A stretch of 64,000 nt of DNA from Wolfiporia cocos (GCA_029448655.1 JACCLO010000003.1:248001-312000), one strand, 5' to 3'. Shown: positions 1 through 12,890, counted from the stretch's first letter. Numbers and translations: made by a program. Notes: generated by a model from the letters alone, not told the origin.

Positions 1-243
1 AGGTGCTACTGGGCTCATCGTAGTTGGTCGGGGTCACGTGACTGCTGTGGGCTTTATGTTGGACTGGACGTGGGGTCTGGGACTAGGGTTCTTAGGCATG
101 GCTGGTGATGCTGTTAGCTAGTGCCCGTGGTGGTACGTGCGTAGGGCTTGGTTCTAGCTGAGGCATCGGGTTTCCAGCCTCAGGGGTGCTCTCGATGATC
201 GGAAAAGGTACTGTGCCTAAAGACTTGAAATTGGTGTGTGACA
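1..243 (-). repeat. Family B LTR, truncated by window edge
   Basis: This is the 5' part of an LTR read on the minus strand. It matches 32344-32587 almost base for base in the same orientation. Reading minus, it begins TGTCACAC at 243, followed by CCAATTTCAAG (here ACCAATTTCAAG). The 3' part lies outside the window, so I cannot say whether it is a solo LTR or part of a full element. The candidate TSD on this side is TCATC at 244-248. Confidence 0.85.
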
Positions 244-1194
244 TCATCGCTGACTTGCCTAATAGTGAAGAGGTGCTCTGTGCCAGCAGCGACTACTGCT
301 GTACCGAAATGATTGTAAAACGAATAGGCATAGAGTGATGACGCATTGTGCTGGACTACGAATGAGCCGTTCTCTTGGCGGATAATGTCCCACTACTCAT
401 GCAGATACCAATCAAGTAAATATCAATGGTTGCACAGAAAGTAGCACTTAGACTGAAATATGAACCTTGATGTCAGAATCACCGTGTCTGTGTTGGACAA
501 AGCCACAACAAGTGGAGCTCCAACGATGCCTTCTTGGAGCCAAAGTGTGAAGTTGTTGTACAGGTTGTGCACGTGGTATACTCCTGTGGTAAGAAACACT
601 AGCTTAATTACCTGTGGCTTCGCCACATTGTACTTTAGGAGTTGTTGTTTATCTCTGCCCTCCTCCACCTCACTGACACTCGGCCTCATCGTCGCTTCGC
701 TTGTAACACCTTTGCAACCGGCATGCGCGCCTTGCAGGCGCTGGGCGTGGGAATCCACTGGCCAACTTCCCGGGTCGGTGGCACGAGCCCTATGGGACGA
801 CGGACAGCACGTGGCACATGTGGAAAAGCACATGGCAGTTCCCACGCAATCCACGGCCCTTTAGTACTTAGACTAGCTTAATTACCCGTGGCTTCGCCAC
901 GAACATATACTTTAATCACTTCAATATCATATCCCAATCCATGTGTGCCTATTTGAGATAACCGGGGGAAATCAGACCATTCACACACAAAGCAAGGGTT
1001 TTTTGAACTTACCTGTGGATTCCCCTCTTCTGTTCCTTGTCTCTGCCTGCTCAGCCACTCCTCCACCTCGCTGATGCTCAGTCTCATCGTCACTTCACTT
1101 GCAATAATGTGTAATGCCATGTGTCAAAAAATACTGAACGTTCTTCATTTTTTGAAATATTTTGGCAGGCATTTACAGCACAGGCCATTTATGT

Positions 1195-1320
1195 TACAAT
1201 AATCCCCGTGGCAGGGCACAAATCCCCGTAGCATGGGCCATGAATCCCCGTGTATGAATCCCCATGGTGTGGGGTACAAATCCCCGTGGTGTGGGGTATT
1301 TACATTACAAAAATCCCTGT
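1195..1320. repeat. Minisatellite array 1 (AATCCCCGTGGCATGGG-type)
   Basis: About five imperfect copies of a unit near 20 bp, with consensus close to AATCCCCGTGGCATGGGGCA. The core CCCCGTGGCATGGGG is itself a near-palindrome, so each unit can form a hairpin. The same unit forms a second array at 1890-2037. Confidence 0.75.
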
Positions 1321-1889
1321 GTGTCACAGACTTACCAGTCTGTGCGACCCTGGACTCAGGGGGATCCTCACACGACATCAGTCGAGCCTACAAGACACCG
1401 CACCAGCGCTGAACGTAGAGGCGTATGGGATGACTGCACATTCCCTGACGTGCGTCGAGATAGCGGCGGTGGCTCACAGACAAGGACGCAGAGATAAGGC
1501 CCCGGGCCAGAAGCAACGCAGACCGAATGGTAAGAGAGGAGCTTGCGCTCAATGACGAGAATCCTAAAGATGGGGCTGTAAGGCCACCATCTTGTCGTAT
1601 ATATACATGTGTGAGCGTAGTACCTACGAGCCCAGCCCTAAAATAATGGTCCGTGCACATTATCTACAGGGCACATGACAAGTAACGCTACATGTGCTAA
1701 TGTGACCATGAGTGACAGTACCTGAGGCGCGCGCTACCCTACAGCGCTAACCAACGATCAGGTGATCTATATACTCTGAGCGTGACGTAGAGGTAACTAA
1801 GGAGTAGCGGAGCGGCGTACGCCTAGCGCCGCCCATACAACCAGTAGTGAGGGACGTACAGTAGCCCCCTGGGCATATCCGTGACACTG

Positions 1890-2037
1890 TGACATGGGAC
1901 ACAAATCCCTGTGGCATGGGCCACAAACCCCTGTGGCATGGGCCACAAATCCCCATGGTGTGGGGCATGAATCCCCGTGGCATGGGGCACAGATCCCCGT
2001 GGCACGGGGCACGAATCCCCGTGGTGCAGGGCAGGAA
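1890..2037. repeat. Minisatellite array 2 (same unit)
   Basis: About seven imperfect copies of the unit seen at 1195-1320. They alternate GGCATGGG, GGTGTGGGG and GGCACGGGG cores between AATCCC blocks. The open frames crossing the array are a by-product of the unit length and are not called as genes. Confidence 0.8.
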
Positions 2038-2300
2038 CAGTGTGTGAAATGTGAGTTAGCAGCGCGTGTGCCTTGCAGGCGCCGGGTGTGGGAATCCACC
2101 GGCCAACTCCGCGGGTGGCAGGCACCCTATCTAATGGGAGCAGGATTGACGACATGCATGGATGCCACGCGACAAATGTGGCGTCCATGTGCGCAAAACG
2201 CGAGCAACACGCGACGCCTCCCATGCGAGCTCCCATTATATTATGGATCTTGCAGATGGGTGGCTCTTGCTGCAATAGAGCACGACAACCGCACTCTTTC

Positions 2301-3505
2301 ATATGGAGTTCTTTGGGCATCAGGGAGAGTTGACTGTCTGTATGGCAAGATGCAGTCACTATTTTGCACCCCAGATGTAGGACAAAGACATCAAGTACAT
2401 GTAAAGCATGTGCTCAGGCATTTGTACTTCCAAGCATTGCATGCATTGAGGATGTTGGTCAATATGTGATGGGGACCCTTGGCGAGATATGATCAAGCAT
2501 CAAACCTGAAAATTCATGACATATGTGGCGAAAACAACAGTGTCCACATCCTTTGGACTTGTGCTTGAATGCATGGTCATAACTAGACTGTGTAGAAAGT
2601 CCATTCTTGCATTTTTGGAGTGCCAACAATGAAAAGTGCTGGATTGGGCAAGTCTTCTGATACAGCATGCAGCATGAGCACAAAGGGGACGGCACTCAGT
2701 ATGTTACACCATGTGGTTAATATCTATGCCATGGGAAATACTGAAAATGAGGCCATTGTTGCTTCACAGGCTGTCACTCTGTGCACAGATGGCATCAATG
2801 CTCTGTGTAGCTGTGGTGTCGGGAGGCCGATATTGAGCTAGAGTAGATCTTGTGTTATATCACTTCCGCTGACTCAATCTCAATGGACCTTGTCAATCAC
2901 TGATGTCTCGTTAAGACATAAACATTCTGAAGCCCTAGACAGCAAGCGTTAATTTATGCCGGCTACGGCCACACATTGCAACTACAACACGATCAAAATG
3001 TTGTGTGTGTTCTAGTTGTGCTACATATATGGGGATACCTTGAGATTACAGTCTGGTCTAGAGTCTGGCATGCTAGGAATGACATGTATTAATCGGATTG
3101 AATACAAGTAGACACGACGAAAGAACAGCGAAAGCTTCCGTAGATTCTGCACCAATTCAGCTTCACTAGCAGCAATTTGTCGGAAAAATCCATGGAGTGT
3201 TACAACGTGGGCCGGTTGCAACCGGGGTTGCAACGCAGCTATAATGGGTTAGCGCTGATTGTAAAGTAACGATAATATTATTCCAATCGTGGGTACCACG
3301 TGGGAGATTCCAATCTGAGCTTATCAATTGGCAATATTACTCGGTGAAAGATCACATGGTTACAACGCGATGGTGATACGATCGCGACAGGTACACGATC
3401 GTGATCGTGATCATGCGCGGCACCATACTGTGCTACTGCATTTTTTTTGGAGACTTGAGCTCGACTGTCTTGTTAACTGTCTTGTTAACTGTCTCGTTCG
3501 TTACT
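2301..3505. other. Intergenic or degraded sequence
   Basis: I see no supported gene. Short fragments around 2340-2830 read like decayed exons, with stops in every frame, and could belong to an old transposon. None could be assigned to a family. Confidence 0.4.
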
Positions 3506-3978
3506 ATGCCTGACAAACCAATGGGCAGCCAGCTGGTATTAGGCATATCCTATGACGTATTCACTTGCAAAATCTGCAATGGTGTATTCAAGACTAAGGG
3601 TCAGGGTAGCCATATGAAAAAATGCAGAATGGATGCCAGAATACGGGAGGAGTACGCTCAGCTTACGGATGACTCAGAGGACGATCCATCAATAAGTAAA
3701 GGTACGCCTATCCAACAATTATCGTAAATGCCCATTCACTACTAGCGTTTTGAATGTCAAATCAGGTCCGAAGCGTCCCCCTTGTGCTGTAGCATCCCCT
3801 CCAACCTGCCTTGGTGTTAAAACTGGAGGTGAGTTATATTTCCTGCATTCAATATTGATTAGAAGATGACCCTTGTGCTATACAACTTTCCAGCAGACAC
3901 TGGGACACCAGTGGTCGAAGATTCTTTAGGAGGGAGCAACAGGGATACCACGATGCAAGGTGAACCACTTAGTTTTTC

Positions 3979-4418
3979 ACTTTTCCGGTGCGCATTCCAC
4001 GTTGTCGCACTCATGCGCTCATCAATTCGCAATGAACAAATTCCAGTACGTTGAGTACAAACGGCTAAGGTGTGTACATGTCTTTTTTCCACATAAATAC
4101 TAGACTACTCCCTATGCACGAACCACCGCCATTACAGCAATTGTGCCATGTGCCTCCAATTGCGTCCCGAAACCAGCAGTGCCACGCACGCTACTTCTAC
4201 ATGACCCCTTGTACTAGCTGCTCTTTTTGGGACGCAATCGGGGGCACCTGGCACAATTGCTGTAATGGCGGTGGTTCATGCATAGGGAGTAGTCTAGTAT
4301 TTATGCGGAAAAAAGACATGTACACACCTTAGCCATTTGTACTCAATGTATTGGAATTTGTTCATTGCGAATTGATGAACGCATGAGTGCGACAACGTGA
4401 AACGCGCACCGGAAAAGT
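3979..4418. mobile_element. Foldback / MITE-like long inverted repeat
   Basis: Two arms of about 190 bp are near-perfect reverse complements (3979-4171 and 4225-4418) around a loop of about 50 bp. The outer ends read ACTTTTCCGGTGCGC on the left and GCGCACCGGAAAAGT on the right. The element sits between exons of the Plavaka relic. It codes for nothing I recognise. The TSD is unclear, possibly a short TTA/TAA. Confidence 0.8.
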
Positions 4419-5027
4419 TAACATAAGCATACTGGAGTTGTGCGTTAAGACTTGTTCTTTCATGCAGAGCATTCATCACCATCCAAAATATGGTCACCCA
4501 CTGAGGATGATATCATGACTGAATACCACCCAAGCAGCTACATTCCACGGCGCGTTCAGCCTTTCAAAGAGTATGGGCAGGAAGACAATGAGGCTCCCAG
4601 TCCACCAATGTCAAAATCACCTTGGGAGCCATTTCAAACCCGTGCAGACTTTGAGTTTGCAGAAATTGCACTCAAATCTTCTCTCAAGTGCAACCAAATT
4701 GATTCACTCATAAAGCTGATTAATGCAGTTGCTACAGGAAGCATGAGATTTTCGCTCACCAGTGAAGCACAACTCCATGATGTCTGGGATGCGGCATCAA
4801 ATCAATTGACTCCTGTAAGGCTATGTTAAAATGTCTTCAATACTGAGTCTTATCCTTTCAACAGTTTGAGAAACACACTATTACTGTACCTTACAAGAAT
4901 GAAACTCGAGAATTTGATGTCTATGGACGGGATGTCTGGGAGTGGGTTCTGGATTTGTTAAAGAACCCTACCCTGTCCCAGCATTGGCATTGGAATCCAA
5001 CCAGACTTTACTGATACACAGGGTCTG

Positions 5028-5736
5028 TGTTACGGTTATTTTGAATTTTTCGAACGCTGACAGAACTCACCATTGGGCGAATACGATACAGGGACTTGTT
5101 GCACAACCAACTCCCCTGGCTACTCGTAACTCTGCTGGGCGCATCCCCAGTTGTACTAGTCTACAGGGCACGTTTCATCTTTGGTAGATCCAACTCTGCC
5201 ACCGTTTCATGTTTATCATTTATTAGCTGATAGATGGCGTTCAACCGCCATCATTCCTATCTATCGTCTCGGATATATCACTACATACTTATCAAACGTT
5301 TGGCACTATAGCGTAGATGGTATCGGTGACATCTGGGACAGGCTTGACCCCTAAAACCTAACGTAGTATATAAACTCATGTATTTACTGTCGGGGCTCTT
5401 CAGCTCGACCTTGTTGTATAAACAAGAAGTCTTATACTCGTTCTTAAACGTAGGAAACTACGCTCAGTATTTCTCACTCGAGCAACCGAACGACTAAGTC
5501 CTCGAAGTGCACACTGACTTCTCGGACTTAGGCGAGTCTTATACTCTATTCGACTCGCACTTGAACAGATTATATCCTCTAACGCGTGTTGGATATTAAC
5601 CGATCTCCTAAGAACTTCACTTAGGACCCGAAGGCATCTAACGAGTATTTGCCTTGCATACGGCGACGTGCCTACGTGCAGAAGAACGATCTATATTCGC
5701 GACTCGAATATACGAACGGGTATTCGACCCGTAACA
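5028..5736 (+). mobile_element. Solo LTR of the Ty3 family, TSD GTCTG
   Basis: A 709-bp LTR beginning TGTTACGG and ending CCGTAACA, flanked by the perfect 5-bp duplication GTCTG at 5023-5027 and 5737-5741. It is the inverted homologue of the 3' LTR at 60010-60720. It interrupts the Plavaka coding frame between RLY and DWERFIHEPW. No internal region remains, so it is a recombination-derived solo LTR. Confidence 0.93.
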
Positions 5737-8290
5737 GTCTGACTGGGAAAGATTTATTCATGAGCCATGGACTGGGGATAGGCTATGGGAAGTCTAGGTG
5801 TGTATTGTTTCTTGCATTTATATGACACTCTGAATTTGCTCCAGTCTAAGCTTCCTCTGGGAGCAACTGCATTTGGCATCATTATTTATGCAGACAAGAC
5901 TCGATTGTCGTCATTTGGAACCCAGAAGGGATATCCAGTTATTGCTCGAGTGGCCCATCTTCCAGCCGAAATCCGAAATAGCGAGGGTGTTGGGGGTGGA
6001 TGTGTCATTGGCTGGCTACCAATTGTACGTAAATCTCATAGTTGATGCGGTCATCCTCATTATATTTCTAGGTAGACAATGATTCTGCAGAAGATGGAAA
6101 GACTTCATTCGCAGACTTCAAACAAGTTGTCTGGCACACAGGATTCTTGCCATTCATGAATAATGTTGCACAACATTCACGAACTGGATATCATGTCAAA
6201 TGTGCTGATGAAATTTTGTGATGGATATGGATATTTATTTTGATCCTGTCCATGGATTATGAGGAGCAGTAGGTTTTGATTGACCCTGCTTTGCCAGAAT
6301 CTCATCTCAACTCTAGATGCTTGATGGCTCTGATCTGTGGAGCAAATGGACTATGCCCTTGTCCAATATGTTTAGTACCTTCCTCACAGCTTGCTGATGT
6401 TAGTGTGGAACACCCACTTAGGACATCAGTTGACTCTGCAAAGCTTTTAAAAACTGCTAAGGCACTACCAACCAAGGCTGAGCAAGAGGCAGTTCTGAAT
6501 AAACATGGACTTCGTTCTATTCAGGTCACAATCCTATTTCTCTGTTGAATAACAACACTCTGATTCCCTAGTCAGAATTCATTTTGGAAGATTGCCAATA
6601 CAGATGTACACAAAGCTCTGTCATTTGACAGGCTACATGCATATTGTCTCGGGCTATTTGGTGACCATCTTTGGCCAGAAATAAAAGCTCATGTCAATAA
6701 TATTGGATGGGATGCAGCAATCATGGTTGACGATCAGTAAGTCTGTGTGTGGTGTCTCAAATATTCCTTATTCATGTGTGATTAGGGCGTCAAAAATCCC
6801 ATGATGGTGAGGCTTTAACCATTTTGACAATATCATGGGCATCAACTTCACAGATGGCAGAAAGCTCAAGGATATGTCAAAGGTGTGCACCCCCTGATCT
6901 CAGCATTTAACACTTGCCAATTACTTGACATAGCTTGCTATATTTGCCACCCATAATATCCTCAGCACAAGGCCCAGATCTGCTGAGTATCTACCTCTGC
7001 ACTGCTTGCGTAGCTATCTTATACTCGATATGTACTTGTCGTTTGAAGTTCACACCTCAAGACGACTGGCAGAGGGCTAAGAGGAGCTGTTGCATTTCTC
7101 AAAACTTATCAAGGTAAGTGGACCATTTTCCGAATAAGCATCTTACACAAAGGCATTGCTAGGAGTACTCAAGCAAGATGGGAGGTAGCAAGAACTGGAA
7201 TTTCCCCAAAGCGCATTCACATCAGCATGCGTTTCAAGACATCAAGGAAAAAGATGTTACTCGAAAATACAATATGAAGCCTAATGAGAAGATGCATCGC
7301 TCACTAAAAAAGGCATATCAACAAACAAACTACATTGCTGATCAAGTATGAACTTCGCCGCTCCTCTGCAACATCTCCACATATTCTCGGTTTCACAGAT
7401 TCTCACTCGAAGCCATAATCATCAAGTCGCATCTCTTATACGCTCAAGGATTGACGATTACGATGCATATATCGATTATATGAAGAATGGACCTATCCAA
7501 GAAGATATTGACAACGACAATATTTCATTCGGATCAGCACATATCCATCTGGGCACTGTGGAGAAACCTGTCGAGATTTCTGCACTTCGAGACATTTCTA
7601 ACACTCACGCCGCATTTGCTAATTTCCACAAGCACCTCGGAAGCTTCTTGGGAAGTTTCCTGGCAGCTCAAGGGCTCAGGTTTGCGAATTATCCGGTCAA
7701 AGTCTTACCTACTGATATGGTATGTTGTATATCCATTCATTTAGCAATACTCATGCCACACATACACAGGTCATGAAATATCGACTTCTAAAAGTCAACT
7801 ATGAGTCTTATGAAACGTGGAGGACAGCTACAGATCTTCTACGATGCAATCCAGATTTCCATGGAAAGCCGCGGTATGACTATGTGCTTCTCAAAACCAC
7901 GGAGCGGCCAATATTTGTGCAATTGATATTTGTCTTCACATACCTGGTGAAGAATGTGATTGACAGCAGTACACCAAATGGTAGCCTTCAATTATTCCTT
8001 TATAAACACATGCCTCATATATGGCTCACAGCTATTGTGAAGGATATATTATATCCTTTGGCACTGATAATGCCTATGGATGGAAGAACAGGAGTTGAGT
8101 GTTCAAAGGACTGTGACATTGGGTTTTATCGCCTGAAGCTCAATCCATGCACACAGTACGAGATAGTACCTCTTCATTCAATCATCTGAGGCGCATTTGT
8201 GGTCCCTGATTATGAACACAGTGATGAGTTCTTGATAGTTGATATCATAGATGCTGACATGTTTTTACGTCTACAATCTCTCGTATCAGT

Positions 8291-8719
8291 AGCCAAGTCA
8301 TGTTAGAATAGATTAAATAACTCATTACTGATCATAAATGGCTTGTACATCAATTGAAATTGTGAGTATGTGCTACCGTTATAGCATACAGGTGCTTGTC
8401 CAGTCATGGCGAGCTTTGCAAACACAGTCTAGTGGGTCCCTTGTGTTTTACATGCAATTGGAGAACTATCGGCATTACTTATGATTAGGCAACCCAATGT
8501 GTACCAATACCATCAACATCCGTCAAGCGGATCGCTCGGGATCGTGTTGGAAGTCTGGAGCACCATACCGGGAAGCTCAGCCACAGGCATGCCAGACGCG
8601 CCCCACACGACGTCATGTGATCATGTCCTAGTCGTGCGCAGGGCACTAACTGCCTATCTATAGTGTGTGCAGCGTTGTAAGTATTCCAAAAACCATTGAA
8701 TATAGAGTATTTGAGTAAT
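8291..8719. other. Intergenic sequence
   Basis: No gene, RNA or repeat that I can support. It separates the Plavaka relic from the Use1-like pseudogene. Confidence 0.4.
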
Positions 8720-9749
8720 AGATTTATGACAAGGTCAATATTACCTGGCTGGTCCGGAAGCTGGAGAAGACTGTTGCAGATGAGGACTGGAACGCTAGCT
8801 GCATACTTCCGCCAAACGCATGGATTAAGACACGGACAACTTTGCAGGTGAGCTATCTGGCATCACTACTGCCCCTTTATTTCAGCTTGGCAGACACCAA
8901 TATGACTAGCACGTTCCAGAAACTGAAGTATGTGTGGAAGCTGCTGAACAATGTCAAGATGCTTGAGGATGATCGGTGCATTGGTTCTCACGCAGCAGCA
9001 ATGATGTTCAATTCAACATCCTCCCGTGGAATAATCCAAATGATACAAGCAGCTGCGAAAATTGCTTGAACAGCTGGATACTTAGTTACAGAGGCAGATC
9101 AGGTTCACGTTCACTGAATTCAATCCTTCATTGTCATGCTAAACAACTCTGCAGCATGTGAAACCTGCTTCCAAAGGATCCTCACCACTTCTTCGCATGT
9201 TCCCCTTGAATGTATCATTATTGCCAAAACTGATCGTCACTATCTCTGAAAGCCCTATACCTGCCCAGCCTGGAAGGCCAGCAGAAGATCCGATCTTCTC
9301 TGATGCCATTACGTCTGCTGCCACTCAAGACCTGCTCCTGTCTACCCGATACAGATACAGCATCTCAGTAGAATCAGAGCACCATCCCTTTGCCCCCCAA
9401 CATTCCTACGTCTCCCGCCGTGTCAACCGATATTAGCTCCAGCGCGCCAGCGTTCAAGCAAAACTCTGCAGCCATTCTAGAAGAGATTCTCTCCATGCAG
9501 CTTGCAGAGATGGCAACACAGCTGTGACACAATGCGGCTCACCTTGCTGGTATGCTTGAGAAAGACAAGACGGTTGTGCTTGAGGTGCAGGAAAAGCTCG
9601 AACGCAACTACGATGCCATGTCAAGGGAGCATATTCGTGTACGTGACCATTGTTCTATGAGTTGGGGTATGGCTGTAATCGTGCTGCTAAGCATTGTAGT
9701 CATACTAGTATGGATCATAATGATGTTCTGTGCGATCTGCTTTACATGA
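8720..9749 (+). pseudogene. Use1-like SNARE (vesicle transport), broken
   Basis: Exon 1 (to 8847) reads VNITWLVRKLEKTVADEDW. A GTGAGC donor at 8848 and an acceptor ending at 8919 lead to KLKYVWKLLNNVKMLED. The 3' exon encodes a helical region with ILEEILSMQLAEMA, then MLEKDKTVVLEVQEKLERNY and a C-terminal membrane anchor (about residues GMAVIVLLSIVVILVWIIMM) ending at the stop at 9749. This order, helical N-terminal region then SNARE-like helix then tail anchor, matches Use1/Slt1-type ER SNAREs acting in Golgi-to-ER transport. Damage: a frameshift near 9060, a TAG just after it, and an in-frame TGA near 9523 between MATQL and HNAAH. Family assignment is by recollection; a retained functional copy elsewhere is likely. 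Confidence 0.5.
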
Positions 9750-10540
9750 CTTCGGTGAAGCGGTCCATAAACTAGATCCCTCTTGCGGAAGGAGCTCTGA
9801 CCGCTACTACACTAACTTCGAACGCTTGCTGCAGAACGTATCAACTCAACCTGAGTACTCAAGTATACTCAGATACAGGATATGCAAGCAAAGTTCGATG
9901 TGAAGGAGGAGTGGCACAGATGTGCAGCTGGTAGTGTACCTATCCAGTTACAGTACAGCAGCCACCAAGTAGCAGCACTTGCCATATCTGTCCATCGCAT
10001 GCTGGCGTAAGTTTGTGTTGACCTAATATGTAAGGAAACGTGACCAAAGGTACCCTGGATTTCAGATAAGCCCTAATGTTAACTCAGCTAAACCCCAAAC
10101 CTTTGTCTGGGTGGCTGAAGTGGCTGAAGCAGACTTCGACATCATTCGACTCGCGCAGCCTACAGCTACAACAAGTAGTTGTCAAAAATTCTGAGGTTCT
10201 ATTCACATAGTATATAGAATACAATGTATACTTCTATGTATCTTTTGTAGCTCAATTACTGCTATTTGGTCTCTGGTGTAAGGAAACATCGAGAAAGTCA
10301 GCGCCGAAACGGACATGCAGTCTTGTAACATGTACCATAAAAGATCCGCATGGCAGTATATTAAGACATTGTACATATAGTGTGTCTATGGTATTGATAA
10401 TATCATACTATCATGCCGCCTGCCCGATTATACCTGTAATTATTCTACGTCGATTTAAATATTGGCCCCCGGCGTATCAACATATCCGTCTCATAAATTC
10501 TCTTTGTCCATTGTGCCCTCTTCCTGCAATAGAGTCTACG
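9750..10540. other. Intergenic sequence
   Basis: No supported feature. AT-rich tracts occur near 10200-10400, including a possible upstream region for the gene starting at 10541. Confidence 0.4.
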
Positions 10541-12890
10541 AAATGCCGTATCCCGCAGGTGATACAGCAAGAGAGGAGATTGATTTCTTCGATTACGATG
10601 ACAACGACGGTGAGTCAGGAGATGAGAGTAACAAGTCAGGTTTTGTCCAGGAAGATCTGGATGAAGGAGGTGCACTGGCCGTGTCAATCCTTCAGGATGA
10701 GCACACATCCATCGACGAACTTTGGGAGGTATGTGATCAGAGATTATTTGCACATTAGCTACTTCATTTGGTAATTTCAAGGCACTGCGAGTGATGCAGC
10801 TCAGGATCGAGACATTGTGACAATCCAAGAGAGCTTTAAGGACACAAAATGCTGCCATGAAATCAGAGCAAGGAAAGAAGACCGGACGAAGCAATGGAAT
10901 GGGTGCCCTGAGAGCTACGACCCGTGAAGGCAAGATACGGCTACGTGGAAGAATGTATGCAGTCATCATCTCTCCTTGGATTTTGAACGATGTTATGTCA
11001 CACAAGGAGCATCTGCCAGAGGTCGACTATCACAAGGTGACTACCCTTGTGTACCCGGTCCTCTAGACCCTAACTCCATGCACCAAGGGACTCCTGCGAG
11101 GGATTACCGTGGCGCACCGTCATAACGTCAAGAGCCTGTCATTAGGCACTAACCAGCAGACTAGCAGATGAGAAGAGAGGCGAGGCAGATGGGCATGCAG
11201 AGGAGTAGTCAACAAGGGGCCTTGGTGCCCATCGATGAGATTGATAGTTCTGAGGTGTAAGCCTAGGACTATATACATGGGGTGTAGCAGTGTACTGTAG
11301 CCTACCCTAAACGACGTGGTCTGTGCACAGCCTGTAAGGGCGTAACTAAGGGAACGTCATCATGTACATATGTCAGGTGATGTAGTAGCCTAGCGCTGAC
11401 CAGGCGCTAGCTACTATGGTCATCTTATCTAATCTACCTATGGAGGTGCTGGCTGGCGCGTAGCGCTGGTACAAACATACAGAGGGCTGGGGTGCTCACA
11501 CAGAGCCCAGGGAACCTGCAATAAATCTGTAAAAATGAGGAGCGATGCCCAGACCTCTCAGTCTGTGACATCGACCCAGATGCTCCAGAGCAGTACCTGT
11601 CACAACAAACTGTTGTTTTGGCATGTGCTGCTGCACTGCACGACATATTGACTCAGGAGCTGAGCTGCTACGCTGCACAAATGTCTGACGCATTCATGAG
11701 CGCCGTAAGCTGTGTCATTTTATTATACTTATGTGTTTGTACTAATTAGGTACTTAATAGTTCTGACAAGGCCTGGTCGGTGGGCGAGCGACAGCACTCA
11801 AGTCTGTCCGAGACAGTATTCATGCAATATTCCTAGCATTCAGTCCGAGCCTATTTCAAGCTCAGGCGGCAGAGAAATGACGTAATGATCCAATCATGCA
11901 ACGAATGCTCAAGTTCAACGTCAACAAACCAAAATTTCCGGTTTTGCCCCCCATCTTGTTCAGCCAAGATGTACGTTATTCCCAGCCCACATCTAAGGAC
12001 GCATTCTTTAATGAGGAAATTGTCAATGTAAGTTCTTGAATATTTTGTGCAAGTCAATATTGAGCTCCCTATTCAGGTAATCAAAGCAATTCTTTTTGGG
12101 CCTTCATCTTTTCTGTCAAAGGAAAGACAACCGGGCCCTACAACAGTTCGTGAGAGATGGGGGCTCAGAGGCATCAGTGCAAGCTTGGTTGCCTTGGGGT
12201 CTATAGTAGTGAGTTCTATGGCCTTTCTTACTATGTGTATCATCGAGCTTAATATAATAGATCCGGTTTTTATTCGCATACGACAGTCATTTCGTGGACA
12301 AGGGAAAACAGACTGGAATCAAGTGGCAATCCGACTTCGAATTATACAGGCGCAAGATCACATTAATGGAGTCGGAACGATGGAACTCACTGTTCTGCTT
12401 CTACAACGAGATTGTATTTCCCGGTATCTCACTTGGTATCAACGAGACGGCACAGACCCAGGGCGATGGCAGTCAGCCAGATGAGGACGACTTTGATTCA
12501 GAGTTGCGCACATTAGATCAACGAAATGCCGAGAATACAACTGGTAATTTATATGGCTGAGCAACCATAATCCGGCTGATTGTATCCTTCAGATGTCAAT
12601 TCATCGATTCCAGAGGTGACTAGTGGCTTTCCTAATATTTGTATTTACTAGTTCTAATTCTACAAATACTTAGGCCACTATCACGGCTGCAGAGATTTTT
12701 TTGCAAATGGTGCCCACGGCTTCGAGCGCAAACGGCTCAGAGCAAGCACTCGAGGCACCTGCGCTACAGTCCACAGGGCAAAAGGCAAAGAGGACGAGAA
12801 AACCGAACTCTGCACGTACTGTTGAATCAGCTAATATGCACAAGGCATCAGGCGGAGGGCATGACAAGAGAAGCAGCTAGATGTACTACT
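10541..12890 (+). pseudogene. Multi-exon uncharacterised basidiomycete gene (DUF6698-like?), decayed
   Basis: Pieces in order: an acidic N-terminal exon MPYPAGDTAREEIDFFDYDD (10541-10727, GTATGT donor); a basic exon with GKIRLRGRMYAVIISPWI (10850-11060); helical SVRDSIHAIFLAF with SLFQAQAAEK (about 11790-11880, followed by TGA); FPVLPPILFSQDVRYS (about 11935-12030); VIKAILFGPSSFLS and GPTTVRERWGL (12070-12210); IKWQSDFELYRRKITL (12305-12370); and a C-terminal exon ending in a lysine-rich tail at 12890. The GPTTVRERWGL block and the following helices resemble the uncharacterised DUF6698/DUF6532 families expanded in mushrooms, but I cannot confirm which. Stops after VKSL-type segments, and about 700 bp of unrelated sequence at 11070-11780, suggest decay with an insertion. 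Confidence 0.4.

Larger units (their letters stand above)
244..2300. repeat. Dispersed-repeat region without a supported gene
   Basis: No convincing coding exon was found. Several short blocks recur. The block ending GCTTCGCCAC occurs at 598-626 and 872-900. A block beginning CTCCTCCACCTC occurs at about 659-707 and 1058-1106. A block containing CTTGCAGGCGC and GGGAATCCAC occurs at about 725-768 and 2066-2110. The order and spacing suggest degraded copies of one unknown repeat unit. Open frames here are short, overlap on both strands and show no recognisable domain. Confidence 0.5.
3506..8290 (+). pseudogene. Plavaka-type transposase, decayed and interrupted
   Basis: Multi-exon remnant of a basidiomycete Plavaka (CACTA-like) DNA transposase. 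An ATG at 3506 is followed by a C2HC finger (CKIC at about residue 25, then H and C). An acidic linker and the segment WEPFQTRADFEFAE (near 4630) lead into EFDVYGRDVWEW (near 4915). Next come the conserved block YADKTRLSSFGTQKGYPV (5890-5945), a cysteine pair CPCPIC (near 6360) and IDDYDAYIDYMKNGP (7450-7495). The C-terminal RYDYVLLKT and VDIIDADMFLR (8240-8270) are typical of the family. Breaks include in-frame stops (for example after RLY just before 5028, and near 6220), a solo LTR at 5028-5736 that splits the coding sequence, and a foldback element in an intron. The family assignment rests on remembered family features. I did not find clear terminal inverted repeats. Confidence 0.75.

Noticed and set aside
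1250..2100. Several open frames of 77 to 190 codons across the CCCCGTGG arrays
   Set aside because: They arise from tandem units, overlap on both strands and contain repetitive low-complexity residues with no domain.
11070..11780. Possible solo LTR between exons of the 10.5-12.9 kb gene
   Set aside because: The region looks foreign, but no TG..CA ends with a matching target duplication could be found.
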